Origin: Micromonospora wenchangensis
GTDB taxonomy: Bacteria > Actinomycetota > Actinomycetes > Mycobacteriales > Micromonosporaceae
Length of the DNA: 64,000 nucleotides
Assembly (NCBI RefSeq): GCF_002210435.1
Contig: NZ_MZMV01000024.1
Coordinates: 40,185-104,184 of the forward strand
Direction: 5' to 3'
The notes under the pieces were generated by a model. The model was not told the origin of the DNA and did not search any database. It worked only from the letters and a program-made list of their open reading frames with translations. Both the position numbers and the translations under genes were made by a program. Below, piece by piece: positions 1-8,529 of this stretch. Each line of letters starts with the position of its first letter. Positions within the stretch are counted from its first letter, which is position 1.

Positions 1-274
1 CGTGCCGCTCGTCGCGGGGGTCGTCCCGGCGGGGCGGCCCGTCGTCCAGGTCGGACCAGGACCGGCCGAGGTACGTGCCGTCGGAGCGGGTCGGGGCGAG
101 CGGGGGCACCTCGGCGCGGCCGGAGGCGGTGACCCGTCCCCGGGGGTCGGCGTACTGCGAGCCGAGGTCGCCGGGATAGCGCTGGCCGGGGAACTGCGGG
201 TGCCACTCGCTGGTCGGCTCGATCACCCAGGACGGTTCCGCGGGGGCGTCCCATCGGTCGGACCAGCCCGTCAC
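1..274 (-). CDS. Hypothetical protein, N-terminal part (runs off left edge)
   Basis: Reading the minus strand from a GTG at 274 gives about 91 residues before the window edge. The start MTGWSDRWDAPAEPSWVIEP is followed by a Trp/Pro-rich stretch and then an Asp/Arg-rich tail. A GGAG lies about 7 bases before the GTG, and the frame has no other start back to its upstream stop. The composition is that of a soluble or cytoplasmic N-terminus with no signal peptide or membrane segment in the visible part. I do not recognise a family. The GTG overlaps the stop of a 21-codon ORF at 271-336, which may couple its translation. It is divergent from the ABC exporter. Confidence 0.6.
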   Translation of the reverse strand, partial: MTGWSDRWDAPAEPSWVIEPTSEWHPQFPGQRYPGDLGSQYADPRGRVTASGRAEVPPLAPTRSDGTYLGRSWSDLDDGPPRRDDPRDERH

Positions 275-336
275 CGGGGGGCTCCGGGTCCACGCGTGCG
301 GCGCGGCCCGATGCCCGGCTCGCGTCGCTCGCTCAC
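271..336 (-). CDS. Candidate 21-residue upstream ORF (coupling leader 1)
   Basis: GTG at 336, 21 sense codons, then TGA whose first two bases are the last two of the GTG of the next gene (GTGA overlap). The peptide starts MSERREPG and ends RTRGPGAPR. A GAGG lies about 10 bases before the start in a context (GCAACGAGG) that recurs before the leader at 17401-17481. Translation is inference. Such overlaps arise easily in GC-rich DNA, and the case rests on the recurring context and start. Confidence 0.35.
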   Translation of the reverse strand: MSERREPGIGPRRTRGPGAPR

Positions 337-435
337 GGCGGTGTCACCTCGTTGCAAATTGTCGTGCAGGGCGCCCCGGGATGCCGGTAGAGTCCCCCGT
401 CCGGCATGGCGGGGCTGCGGAAGGAGGGTAACGGC

Positions 436-1284
436 GTGGGCTCGGTCACCGCCACTGCGGCACCGTCCACGAGCGCAAACGTTACCCGATGGTTCCGGAC
501 ATTCGGGGCCATATCCCGGGCCGGCTTCCGTCGCTACTCAACGTACCGCCAGGCGGCCCTGGCCGGGGCCGTGACCAACACCGTGTTCGGCTTCCTGCAC
601 TGCGCGGTGCTGCTGGCCGCGGCCGGTTCCGGGACCGTCGGCGGGTACGACCGGCCCCGGCTCGCCACGTTCGTCTGGATGGGTCAGGGGCTACTCGCCG
701 TCGTGCTGCTCTGGGGCTGGACGGACCTGGCGGACCGGATCCGTACCGGCGACGTGGCCGCCGACCTGCTCCGCCCGGTGCACCCGGTGACCAGCTACCT
801 CGCCACCGACCTGGGTCGGGCCGGGTACGCGGCACTGGCCCGGCTGCTGCCGCCGGTCCTGGTGGGGCCGTTGTTCTTCGACGTCTACCTGCCGTCCCGG
901 TGGCCCACCGTCGGGCTGTTCGTGGTTTCCGTGGTGACCGCCGTGGTGCTCTGCTTCGGCTGCCGGTTCCTGGTCAACGCCGCCGCCTACTGGTGGCAGG
1001 ACGCGCGGGGCCCGGTGCTGCTGTGGACCCTCGGTTCGGGGGTGCTGGCCGGGCTCTACTTCCCGCTGCGGTTCCTGCCCGACTGGCTGCAACTGGTGCT
1101 GTGGTTCGGCACCCCGTTCCCGAGCCTGATGCAGACCCCGCTCGACGTGCTGGTGGAGCGGGACCCGCCGGCGGTCCAGGTGGGCCTGGTCGCGCTCCAG
1201 CTCGGCTGGGCGGTGCTGGTGCTGGCCGCCTGCCGGCTGGTGCAGCGGCGGGCCGAACGTCGCCTGGTGGTGCAGGGTGGTTGA
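436..1284 (+). CDS. ABC-2 type exporter, permease subunit A
   Basis: A 282-residue integral membrane protein with about six hydrophobic helices and a short basic N-terminus, the pattern of ABC-2 permeases of the DUF990 / ABC2_membrane_6 kind. An in-frame ATG exists at 406, but a perfect AAGGAGG at 421-427 sits 8 bases before GTG 436, so the GTG is taken as the start. The stop overlaps the next permease by 8 bases, and the ATPase follows with ATGA overlap. This is a compact operon for a heterodimeric exporter. Substrate is not visible from sequence; relatives of this family have been tied to lipid, antibiotic or peptide export. Confidence 0.85.
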   Translation: MGSVTATAAPSTSANVTRWFRTFGAISRAGFRRYSTYRQAALAGAVTNTVFGFLHCAVLLAAAGSGTVGGYDRPRLATFVWMGQGLLAVVLLWGWTDLADRIRTGDVAADLLRPVHPVTSYLATDLGRAGYAALARLLPPVLVGPLFFDVYLPSRWPTVGLFVVSVVTAVVLCFGCRFLVNAAAYWWQDARGPVLLWTLGSGVLAGLYFPLRFLPDWLQLVLWFGTPFPSLMQTPLDVLVERDPPAVQVGLVALQLGWAVLVLAACRLVQRRAERRLVVQGG

Positions 1285-2128
1285 GCACCGGACGGCGGTG
1301 ACCGCGGCGGACCGTCCCGCCCGGCCGGGTGGGACGTTCGGGGCGTACCGGGCGTTGCTCGGGGCGCAGGCCCGCGCGCAGACCACCTACCGGGCGTCGT
1401 TCCTGCTGGACCTGGTGGGCAACGTCGGGGCCACCGTGTTCGACGTGGTCACCGTCCTGGTGATCTACGGGGTGACCCGGGAGCTGGGCGGGTTCACGCT
1501 GCGCGAGACGCTGGTGATGGTGGGGCTGTCGTCGAGCGCCTTCGCCGTGGCGGACCTGCTGGTCGGCAACATCGAGCGGCTGCCCACCCACGTGCGGACC
1601 GGCCTGTTCGACGCGGTGCTGCTGCGCCCGCTCGGCGCGCTGCCCCAACTGCTGCTGATGAACCTGCCGCTGCGCAAGGTGTCCCGGGGCCTGTTCGGGG
1701 TGGGCGTGCTGGTGGTGGCGCTGACCTCGGCCGGGATCGACTGGACGCCGGCCCGGGTGGCGTTGGCGGTGGTCGCCCCGCTGGCCGGGGTGGTGTTCTT
1801 CGGGTCGCTCTTCGTGGCCACCGCCACCGTCTCGTTCTGGTGGGTCGACTCCGGCGAGCTGGCCAACTCGGTCACCTACGGCGGGCGGGACTTCACCACG
1901 TACCCGGCGACCGTCTTCGACGGCTGGTTCCGGGCCGCGTTCGCGTACGGCCTGGGGTTCGCCTTCGTCAGTTACCAGCCGGCGCTGGCGCTGCTGGGCC
2001 GCGCCGACCCGCTGGGCCTGCCGTCGTGGGCCGGCTGGGCCGCGCCGGGGGTGGCGCTGGTCGCCGTCGCGGTCGCGGCGGCGGCCTGGCGCACCGGCAT
2101 CCGCCACTACCGGAGTACGGGGTCATGA
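1277..2128 (+). CDS. ABC-2 type exporter, permease subunit B
   Basis: A 283-residue membrane protein with about six predicted helices, paralogous in layout to the preceding permease and likely its partner in the membrane channel. GTG 1277 gives an 8-base overlap with subunit A; GTG 1298 is an alternative start a few codons in. Its last codon overlaps the ATPase start as ATGA at 2125-2128, typical of tight translational coupling. No extra soluble domain is seen. Two different permeases plus one ATPase fits the DUF990-type exporters, where a heterodimer of permeases is served by an ATPase homodimer. Confidence 0.85.
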   Translation: MVEHRTAVTAADRPARPGGTFGAYRALLGAQARAQTTYRASFLLDLVGNVGATVFDVVTVLVIYGVTRELGGFTLRETLVMVGLSSSAFAVADLLVGNIERLPTHVRTGLFDAVLLRPLGALPQLLLMNLPLRKVSRGLFGVGVLVVALTSAGIDWTPARVALAVVAPLAGVVFFGSLFVATATVSFWWVDSGELANSVTYGGRDFTTYPATVFDGWFRAAFAYGLGFAFVSYQPALALLGRADPLGLPSWAGWAAPGVALVAVAVAAAAWRTGIRHYRSTGS

Positions 2129-3105
2129 GCGTCATCGAGCTGGACGGGCTGCGCAAGGAGTTCACGGTACGGGTGAAGGCGGGCCGGCTGCGGCGGGAGA
2201 AACGGACCGTCACCGCCGTGGACGGCATCGACCTGCGGGTGGAGCGCGGCGAGCTGCTCGGCTACATCGGCCCGAACGGGGCGGGCAAGTCGACCACCCT
2301 GAAGATGCTCACCGGGGTGCTGACCCCGTCGGCGGGGCGGGCCCGGGTGTGCGGGCTGCGCCCGGTCGCCGACCGGACCCGGCTGGCGCTGCGGATCGGG
2401 GTGGTCTTCGGCCAGCGTTCCCAGCTCTGGTGGGACCTGCCGCTGGCCGACTCGTTCGACCTGTTGCGGCACCTCTACCGGGTGCCGGCCGCCGCGCACG
2501 CCGCCCGGCTGCGCCGCTGCCGTGACCTGCTCGACCTGGACGACTTCCTGGCCACCCCGGTCCGTCAGCTCTCGCTGGGGCAGCGGATGCGGGGCGAGTT
2601 GACCGCCGCGCTGCTGCACGACCCGCAGGTGCTCTTCCTCGACGAGCCGACCATCGGGCTGGACGTGGTGAGCCGGCAGGCCGTCCGGGGGTTCCTCGCC
2701 GAGCTGGGCCGCACCGGCGACACCACGCTGGTGCTCACCACCCACGACCTGGCCGACATCGAGCGGCTCTGCGCCCGGCTGGTGGTGGTGGACCACGGCC
2801 GGGTGGTGCACGACGGGACGATCGCCGCCCTGCACGCCCGGTACGGCTCCCGCCGGCTCGTCGTCGCCGACCTGGACGCCCCGCTGGCGGTCCCGCCGCG
2901 ACCGGCGGGGGCGGCGCTGCACCGGGTCGAGGCGGACGGCCACCGGCTGGTCTACGCGTTGGAGTCGGCGGGGGTGGCGGAGGTGGTCTCCGCGCTGGCC
3001 GGGTTGGCCGCGCTGCGTGACCTCTCGATCGTCGAACCGGACATCGAGGACGTGGTGGCCCGGCTCTACCGGAGCCCGGCCCCCGACCCGCGCCGCCCGT
3101 CCTGA
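2125..3105 (+). CDS. ABC-2 type exporter, ATP-binding subunit
   Basis: A 326-residue ABC ATPase with Walker A GPNGAGKST near residue 50, Q-loop region around FGQRSQLWWDLP, signature LSLGQRMRGE, Walker B VLFLDEPTIGLD and the switch histidine in TTHD. The signature is LSLGQ rather than LSGGQ, as is usual in the DUF990-associated ATPases. About 90 residues follow the nucleotide-binding domain, the C-terminal extension of export-type ATPases. It hydrolyses ATP at the cytoplasmic face to drive the two upstream permeases. Start ATG overlaps the upstream stop. The next gene, on the minus strand, ends 8 bases after this one, so the two converge. Confidence 0.92.
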   Translation: MSVIELDGLRKEFTVRVKAGRLRREKRTVTAVDGIDLRVERGELLGYIGPNGAGKSTTLKMLTGVLTPSAGRARVCGLRPVADRTRLALRIGVVFGQRSQLWWDLPLADSFDLLRHLYRVPAAAHAARLRRCRDLLDLDDFLATPVRQLSLGQRMRGELTAALLHDPQVLFLDEPTIGLDVVSRQAVRGFLAELGRTGDTTLVLTTHDLADIERLCARLVVVDHGRVVHDGTIAALHARYGSRRLVVADLDAPLAVPPRPAGAALHRVEADGHRLVYALESAGVAEVVSALAGLAALRDLSIVEPDIEDVVARLYRSPAPDPRRPS

Positions 3106-3112
3106 CCGCCTG

Positions 3113-3736
3113 TCAGATCGGGTCGCCGATGTTCACCCGGGGGGCCGGGGCGCGCATCCGGCGGAAGGTGATCGACCGCATGATCGCGTAGAGGTAGAGC
3201 GACCCCATCCGCTCGCCGCTGTTGGGGTGGCGTTCCCGCACCAGCTTCTTGATCCGCCGGGAGATCAGCACCGAGTCGATCACCACGCCGAGCGCGAGCG
3301 CACCCCACACCACGTTGGAGGCGAGCCGGATCACCTGCGGCATCGCCGCGTTCGACCCGATCAGCACGATCAACGCGCCGCCGAAGAACCAGGTGCCGAC
3401 GGTCCGCCGGGAGTCGACCACGTTGCGGGCGAGCAGCCGTTCCGGCCCCCGGTCCCGGGGGCCGCCCTCGCGGCGGAACTCGGCGGCGGCCTCGGTGCGC
3501 GCCTTGCGACGCTGCTCCCGGGCCTCCTCCTTGGTCAGCGGTCGGGTCGGGCCGGCCGGCCGGCGGCCGGCGACCGGCCGCTTCGGGGTCTCGACGCCCA
3601 GTTCCTTCTTGCTCGGGGTGTAGCCCCGGGGGCGCGCGGCGGGTGGCTCCTCGGTCACCACCGGGGCGGTGGCGGAGGAGTCGGAGTCGGCGGACTTGCG
3701 GCGAAACAGCGACGGCACGAGGTGAAGGGTAGCCAT
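3113..3736 (-). CDS. DUF3043 family membrane protein
   Basis: A 207-residue protein with a charged N-terminal half (basic Lys/Arg plus Pro, residues 1-110), two hydrophobic helices at about residues 125-170, and a basic C-terminus. This matches DUF3043, a conserved actinobacterial membrane family of unknown function; Rv2206 of M. tuberculosis is the counterpart I recall. ATG 3736 is chosen because the next in-frame ATG upstream lies inside the hairpin at 3743-3775. No good ribosome site is seen. It is downstream of the MurA-type gene on the same strand but separated from it by that hairpin. Confidence 0.75.
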   Translation of the reverse strand: MATLHLVPSLFRRKSADSDSSATAPVVTEEPPAARPRGYTPSKKELGVETPKRPVAGRRPAGPTRPLTKEEAREQRRKARTEAAAEFRREGGPRDRGPERLLARNVVDSRRTVGTWFFGGALIVLIGSNAAMPQVIRLASNVVWGALALGVVIDSVLISRRIKKLVRERHPNSGERMGSLYLYAIMRSITFRRMRAPAPRVNIGDPI

Positions 3737-3742
3737 ACGACG

Positions 3743-3775
3743 GCGCCCGGTGCACATCACGGGTGCACCGGGCGC
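3743..3775 (-). terminator. Hairpin after the murA-type gene
   Basis: Perfect 13-bp inverted repeat (3743-3755 with 3763-3775), loop of 7 bases. It lies 62 bases downstream of the murA-type stop and just upstream of the DUF3043 start, so it probably terminates the first and insulates the second. No U-tract, as is common in high-GC actinobacteria. Confidence 0.6.
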
Positions 3776-3837
3776 TCGCTGGAGCGGGTCGGCCGGGCCG
3801 ACGGCGGCGGTCGGGGCCGGTCGGGGGACGCGGCTGG

Positions 3838-5193
3838 TTACGGCCGCTCGACGTGCGCGCCGAGGCTGGCCAGCTTCGCCTCGAAGTCCTCGTAGCCCCG
3901 GTTGATCAGGTCGACGCCGTACACCCGGGAGGTGCCCTCGGCGGCGAGCGCCGCGATCAGGTGGCTGAACCCGGCCCGCAGGTCCGGGATGACCAGGTCG
4001 GCGGCGTGCAGCTTGCTCGGCCCGGCGATCACCGCGGAGTGCTTGAAGTTGCGCCTGCCGAACCGGCACGGGGTGCCGCCGAGGCAGTCCCGGTAGACCT
4101 GGATGTTGGCGCCCATGGTGTTCAGCGCCTCGGTGTAGCCCAGGCGCTGCTCGTAGACCGTCTCGTGGACGATCGACAGCCCCCGGGCCTGGGTCAGCGC
4201 GACCACGAGGGGCTGCTGCCAGTCGGTCATGAAACCGGGGTGCACGTCGGTCTCCAGCGCCACCGCGTTCAGCTCGCCGCCCGGGTGCCAGAACCGGATG
4301 CCGCCCTCCTGGCCCGGGTCGCCGAGCTTCGGCGGGCGGGCGTCGGTGACCTCGTACTCGCCGCCGACGGAGCGGAAGATGTTCAGGAAGGTCATCATGT
4401 CGGCCTGCTGCGCGCCGAGCACCTCGACGTGGCCCCGGGTGGCCAGCGCCGCCGCCGCCCAGCTCGCCGCCTCGATCCGGTCGGGGATCGGCCGGTGGGT
4501 GTAGCCGTGCAGCTTCTTGACGCCCTGGATCTCGATCACCCGGTCGGTGTGCACCTTGATGATCGCGCCCATCTTCTGCAGGATGCAGATCAGGTCGATG
4601 ATCTCGGGCTCGACGGCGGCGTTGCGCAGCTCGGTGACGCCCTCGGCCATCACCGCGGTCAGCAGCACCTGCTCGGTCGCGCCGACGCTCGGGTACGGCA
4701 GGGCGAACTTGGTGCCGTGCAGCCCGTTCGGCGCGGACAGGTGCAGACCCTCGGGGGTCTTGTCGACGGTCGCGCCGAACTCGCGCAGCGCCTGGAGGTG
4801 GAAGTCGATCGGGCGCGGGCCGATGTGGCAGCCGCCCAGGTCGGGGATGAAGGCGTGGCCGAGGCGGTGCAGCAGCGGGCCGCAGAACAGGATCGGGATC
4901 CGGCTGGAACCGGCGTGCACGTTGATCTGGTCGGTGCTGGCGCTCTCGACGTTGGACGGGTCGAAGACCAGCTCGCCGTCCTCGGTGCCGTCGGTCACCT
5001 TCACGCCGTGCAGGCCGAGCAGCCCGCGGACCACCTCGACGTCACGGATCTTGGGGACGTCGAACAGCCGGCTGGGCGAGTCGCCCAACAGGGCCGCGAC
5101 CATCGCCTTGGAGACCAGGTTCTTCGCGCCGCGCACGCGGATCCGCCCTTCGAGCGGGGTACCTCCGTGTACGACCAGGACGTCGTCCGTCAA
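3838..5193 (-). CDS. murA: UDP-N-acetylglucosamine 1-carboxyvinyltransferase-type enzyme
   Basis: A 451-residue EPSP-synthase-fold protein matching MurA, which transfers enolpyruvate from PEP to UDP-GlcNAc in the first committed step of peptidoglycan synthesis in the cytoplasm. Visible hallmarks are the early Lys (GAKN, residue 24) and the catalytic loop GGCHIGPRPID with Cys122, the fosfomycin-target position. It starts with TTG at 5193: GGAGG sits 6 bases before it and no ATG or GTG fits better. The protein is slightly longer than typical MurA (about 420), so it could be a second MurA paralogue. Upstream lies a triple GCTGTCC repeat (5247-5275). Confidence 0.85.
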   Translation of the reverse strand: MTDDVLVVHGGTPLEGRIRVRGAKNLVSKAMVAALLGDSPSRLFDVPKIRDVEVVRGLLGLHGVKVTDGTEDGELVFDPSNVESASTDQINVHAGSSRIPILFCGPLLHRLGHAFIPDLGGCHIGPRPIDFHLQALREFGATVDKTPEGLHLSAPNGLHGTKFALPYPSVGATEQVLLTAVMAEGVTELRNAAVEPEIIDLICILQKMGAIIKVHTDRVIEIQGVKKLHGYTHRPIPDRIEAASWAAAALATRGHVEVLGAQQADMMTFLNIFRSVGGEYEVTDARPPKLGDPGQEGGIRFWHPGGELNAVALETDVHPGFMTDWQQPLVVALTQARGLSIVHETVYEQRLGYTEALNTMGANIQVYRDCLGGTPCRFGRRNFKHSAVIAGPSKLHAADLVIPDLRAGFSHLIAALAAEGTSRVYGVDLINRGYEDFEAKLASLGAHVERP

Positions 5194-5246
5194 CGCAAAC
5201 CTCCAGCGCGCGTCGGGTGGTGCGGGGTGAGTCGATGATGGGGCAT

Positions 5247-5275
5247 GCTGTCCAGCTGTCCGGTACGAGCTGTCC
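5247..5275. promoter_or_regulatory. Triple GCTGTCC repeat upstream of murA-type gene
   Basis: GCTGTCC occurs at 5247-5253, 5255-5261 and 5269-5275, that is GGACAGC three times on the coding strand, 54 bases before the TTG. Spaced direct repeats in a promoter region suggest a protein-binding site, but no known consensus is recognised. Confidence 0.3.
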
Positions 5276-5431
5276 AGCTACCCGGAACGGGGCCGGCTCA
5301 AAACGGTCCCCGTGGTACGTCGCCCCGGCAGCATAGCCCTCCGTGACGAAATGGGAATCGGTCACCGCACCGGTACGGGAACGAACCGGGAATCCGGTAC
5401 GATTCCGCACCTCGGTGGTGACTTCGGGTGA

Positions 5432-6631
5432 TCAGGTCGTGGCGGGGGGCGGGGTGTCGACGCCCGGCAGCGCGAGCATCTGGTCCAGCGCCACCCGGGC
5501 GTGGTGCGCGGTGTCCGCGTCGACCGTGATCTGGTTGACCACCCGGCCGGCGACCAGCTCCTCCAACGCCCAGACCAGGTGCGGCAGGTCGATCCGGTTC
5601 ATCGTGGAGCAGTAGCAGACCGCCTTGTCCAGGAACATGATCTGCTTGTCCGGGTGGGCCAGCGCCAGCCGGCGCACCAGGTTCAGCTCGGTGCCGACCG
5701 CCCACGCCGAGCCGGCCGGGGCCGCCTCGATCGCCTTGATGATGTACTCCGTCGAACCGACCTGGTCGGCGGCCGTGACCACCTCGTGCCGGCACTCCGG
5801 GTGCACCAGCACGGTGACCCCGGGCACCCGGGCCCGGACGTCCTGCACGCTGTCCAGGGTGAACCGGCCGTGCACCGAGCAGTGCCCCCGCCACAGGATC
5901 ATCTTCGCGTCGCGCACCTGCTCGGCGGTGAGCCCACCGTTCGGCTTGTGCGGGTCGTAGAGCACGCAGTCGTCGAGCGAGTAGCCCAGCTCCAGCACGG
6001 CGGTGTTGCGGCCGAGGTGCTGGTCGGGCAGGAACAGCACCTTCGAACCCTGCGCGTACGCCCAGTCCAGCGCCCGCCTGGCGTTCGACGAGGTGCAGAC
6101 CACGCCGCCGTTACGGCCGACGAAACCCTTGATGTCGGCCGAGGAGTTCATGTACGTCACCGGGACGGTGTCCGCCGCGACACCCAGGTCGGTCAGCACC
6201 TCCCAGGCCCGCTCGACCTGCGACAGCACCGCCATGTCCGCCATCGAACAGCCGGCCGCCAGGTCGGGCAGGATCACCCGCTGCGCGTCGGTGGTGAGGA
6301 TGTCGGCGCTCTCGGCCATGAAGTGCACGCCGCAGAAGACGATGTACTCCGCGTCGGGCCGGGCCGCGGCCTCCCGGGCCAGCTTGAACGAGTCGCCGGT
6401 GACGTCGGCGAACTGGATCACCTCGTCGCGCTGGTAGTGGTGGCCGAGGACGAACACCTTCGTGCCCAGCGCGGCCTTCGCCGCCGTCGCCCGGGCCACC
6501 AGGTCCGGGTCGCTCGGCGCCGGCAGGTCTCCCGGACACTCCACGCCACGCTCGGTGGCGGGGTCGCTGCCGCGGCCGAGGAGCAGCAGCGCGGTCGCCG
6601 TGTTGGAGGGTTCCACCCAGGTCGAAGTCAC
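5432..6631 (-). CDS. nadA: Quinolinate synthase A
   Basis: A 399-residue NadA that condenses iminoaspartate with dihydroxyacetone phosphate to quinolinate in de novo NAD synthesis, using a 4Fe-4S cluster. Three conserved cysteine sites are visible: IVFCGVHFMAES, LWRGHCSVHG and HPECRHE, plus the GHHYQRDEV and MNSSADIKG motifs of the substrate pocket. The frame is open further upstream without a plausible start, so GTG 6631 is used (GAGG close by). NadB and NadC are not in the window; nadA stands alone, divergent from glycerate kinase. The intervening 94 bases contain repeated CCACAC boxes. Confidence 0.93.
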   Translation of the reverse strand: MTSTWVEPSNTATALLLLGRGSDPATERGVECPGDLPAPSDPDLVARATAAKAALGTKVFVLGHHYQRDEVIQFADVTGDSFKLAREAAARPDAEYIVFCGVHFMAESADILTTDAQRVILPDLAAGCSMADMAVLSQVERAWEVLTDLGVAADTVPVTYMNSSADIKGFVGRNGGVVCTSSNARRALDWAYAQGSKVLFLPDQHLGRNTAVLELGYSLDDCVLYDPHKPNGGLTAEQVRDAKMILWRGHCSVHGRFTLDSVQDVRARVPGVTVLVHPECRHEVVTAADQVGSTEYIIKAIEAAPAGSAWAVGTELNLVRRLALAHPDKQIMFLDKAVCYCSTMNRIDLPHLVWALEELVAGRVVNQITVDADTAHHARVALDQMLALPGVDTPPPATT

Positions 6632-6674
6632 ATCCTCATGGTCCCACAACGGGACGTTCGCACGACCGCTGCCG

Positions 6675-6719
6675 GTGTGGGCTGCCACACTGCCCCGCGC
6701 CGATGTGTCCTGCCACACT
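6675..6719. promoter_or_regulatory. Candidate operator between nadA and glycerate kinase
   Basis: TGCCACACT occurs at 6683-6691 and 6711-6719, and the first copy forms an inverted repeat with GTGTGG at 6675-6680 (spacer 4). The boxes lie in the shared divergent promoter region. A regulator of NAD synthesis is a natural candidate, but no consensus is matched. Confidence 0.35.
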
Positions 6720-6725
6720 CGGGGC

Positions 6726-7862
6726 ATGCGCGTGCTGCTCTGCCCGGACAAGTTCGCCGGCACCCTTGAGGCCCCGGAGGTGGCGGCCGCCGTCGCCGCC
6801 GGGTGGCGCGAGGTCGACGCCGCCGGCGAGCTGCTCATCCGTCCCCTCGCCGACGGTGGGCCGGGCTTCGTCACGGTGCTCGCGGGCGCGCTCGACGGCC
6901 GCCGGGTGGCGGTGCCGACCGTCGACCCGCTGGGCCGGCCCGTCACCGGTGAGATCCTGCTCACCGCCGACGGCGTCGGCTACCTGGAGAGCGCCCAGGC
7001 GTGCGGGCTGCACCTGCTGTCCGCCACCGAACGCGACCCGAAGGCCACCACCTCCTACGGCCTCGGCGCGCTGGTCGCCGCCGCCGTCGAGCACGGGGCC
7101 CGGACGGTGGTGGTCGGGCTGGGCGGCTCCGGCACCAACGACGGCGGGGCCGGCCTGTTCGCCGCGCTCGGCGCGACCCCGCTCGACGACGCCGGCCGGG
7201 CCCTGCCGTACGGCGGGGCGGCGCTGAGGGCCGTCGCGGCCCTCGACGGGACGCCCCGGCTGCGCGACGCCACCCTGGTCGCCGCCACCGACGTGGACAA
7301 CCCGCTGCTCGGCCTGCACGGCGCGAGCAGCGTCTACGGGCCGCAGAAGGGTGCCGACCGGGCCGACGTGCTGCTGCTCGACGCTGCGCTGGAACGCTGG
7401 GCGGCGGTGCTGGAACGGGACCTGCCCGGCTGCCCGCCCGGCCTGGGCACGCTGCCCGGGGGTGGCGCGGCCGGCGGCCTCGGCGCGGCGATCCTCGCCC
7501 TCGGTGGGCGCTGCGAATCCGGCATCGACCTGGTGGGCCGGGCGATCGGGCTGGAGGCCGCGCTGGACGACTGCGACCTGGTGATCACCGGGGAGGGCTC
7601 GTTCGACCACCAGTCGCTGCGCGGCAAGGTGGTCGCCGGGGTGGCCGGGGCGGCCCGCGACCGGGGGGTGCCCTGCGTGGTGCTGGCCGGGCGGGTGAGC
7701 ACCGGCCGGCGGGAGGCCGCCTCCGCCGGGGTGACCGAGGCGTACAGCCTGGTGGAGCACTTCGGCGGGGAGGAACGCGGCGGGGTGGCGGCGGCGATGG
7801 GCCGGCCCGCCGAGGGACTGCGGGCGCTGGGGGCGCGGCTGGCCCGGCAGTGGAGCCGCTGA
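6726..7862 (+). CDS. Glycerate kinase
   Basis: A 378-residue member of the GlxK/GarK glycerate kinase family, which phosphorylates D-glycerate with ATP and links it to glycolysis. The family start (CPDKFAGTLEAPEV), ADGGPGF, the GLGGSGTNDGGAG glycine-rich segment and ITGEGSFDHQSL near residue 285 are all present, and length is normal. ATG 6726 is the first start that matches the family N-terminus; the frame is open upstream but that region is the nadA promoter. Counterpart of Rv2205c in the mycobacterial synteny block. Its likely transcript ends before erpA. Confidence 0.9.
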   Translation: MRVLLCPDKFAGTLEAPEVAAAVAAGWREVDAAGELLIRPLADGGPGFVTVLAGALDGRRVAVPTVDPLGRPVTGEILLTADGVGYLESAQACGLHLLSATERDPKATTSYGLGALVAAAVEHGARTVVVGLGGSGTNDGGAGLFAALGATPLDDAGRALPYGGAALRAVAALDGTPRLRDATLVAATDVDNPLLGLHGASSVYGPQKGADRADVLLLDAALERWAAVLERDLPGCPPGLGTLPGGGAAGGLGAAILALGGRCESGIDLVGRAIGLEAALDDCDLVITGEGSFDHQSLRGKVVAGVAGAARDRGVPCVVLAGRVSTGRREAASAGVTEAYSLVEHFGGEERGGVAAAMGRPAEGLRALGARLARQWSR

Positions 7863-8052
7863 GCTGCCGGGCCGGGTCCGCCGGTGAGCCGGTGGCCGGG
7901 CCACCGGGAGCGGGCGGCGGCGACGATCGCGCCGGCCGGGTGGGCTCCGCCGGGGCGGCGTACCATCGGAGGTGGACCACACCGGGAATCACTGGCCGCG
8001 ACGTGCTGTTGGCCAAGATGTCCGGACCCATACCGCGCAGGGAGATTTCCAC

Positions 8053-8421
8053 GTGACCACGCCAGCGCAGACCGACCCGACCGAGGCCCAGGCCCCCACT
8101 TCCGTCGTCCTCACCGACGTCGCGGCGCAGAAGGTCAAGGCCCTGATCGAGCAGGAGGGCCGCGACGACCTGCGGCTGCGGGTCGCGGTGCAGCCGGGTG
8201 GCTGCTCCGGCCTGCGATACCAGCTCTTCTTCGACGAGCGTTCGCTCGACGGTGACGTCGTCACCGACTTCGGCGGGGTCGAGGTCGTCGTCGACCGGAT
8301 GAGCGCCCCCTACCTGACCGGGGCGACCATCGATTTCGCCGACCGGATCGACGCCCAGGGCTTCACCATCGACAACCCGAACGCGGGCAGCTCCTGCGCC
8401 TGCGGCGACTCGTTCAGCTGA
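8053..8421 (+). CDS. erpA: Iron-sulfur cluster insertion protein, ErpA/IscA type
   Basis: A 122-residue A-type carrier protein with the three invariant cysteines: PGGCSGLRY near residue 55 and CACGDSF at the C-terminus. It receives Fe-S clusters and passes them to apoproteins in the cytosol. GTG 8053 has a GGAG 8 bases upstream; an in-frame ATG at 7972 would add 27 residues that do not look like the family. Counterpart of Rv2204c. Close by are Fe-S enzymes that could be clients (NadA, the Rieske protein). A strong terminator follows. Confidence 0.9.
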   Translation: MTTPAQTDPTEAQAPTSVVLTDVAAQKVKALIEQEGRDDLRLRVAVQPGGCSGLRYQLFFDERSLDGDVVTDFGGVEVVVDRMSAPYLTGATIDFADRIDAQGFTIDNPNAGSSCACGDSFS

Positions 8422-8437
8422 GAGTCCAGGTCCGTCC

Positions 8438-8470
8438 GAGGGGGCCGTCCCGCGCCGGGACGGCCCCCTC
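8438..8470 (+). terminator. Strong rho-independent-like hairpin after erpA
   Basis: Perfect 15-bp GC-rich stem (8438-8452 with 8456-8470), 3-base loop, 17 bases after the erpA stop. Confidence 0.8.
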
Positions 8471-8529
8471 GTCGTCCCGCCCGGACCGGTAGGCTGACCC
8501 GCGCCGTGCTCCCGACCCCGAGGGTTGAC

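Noticed and set aside
974..2107. 377-codon minus-strand open frame across the permease genes
   Set aside because: Antisense to well-supported ABC permeases, Arg/Gln/His-rich product without domains; an effect of GC-rich codon bias.
8018..8056. 12-residue ORF ending on the erpA start (GTGA overlap)
   Set aside because: No ribosome site before its ATG, and erpA has its own GGAG; overlap expected by chance. Not counted with the leaders.
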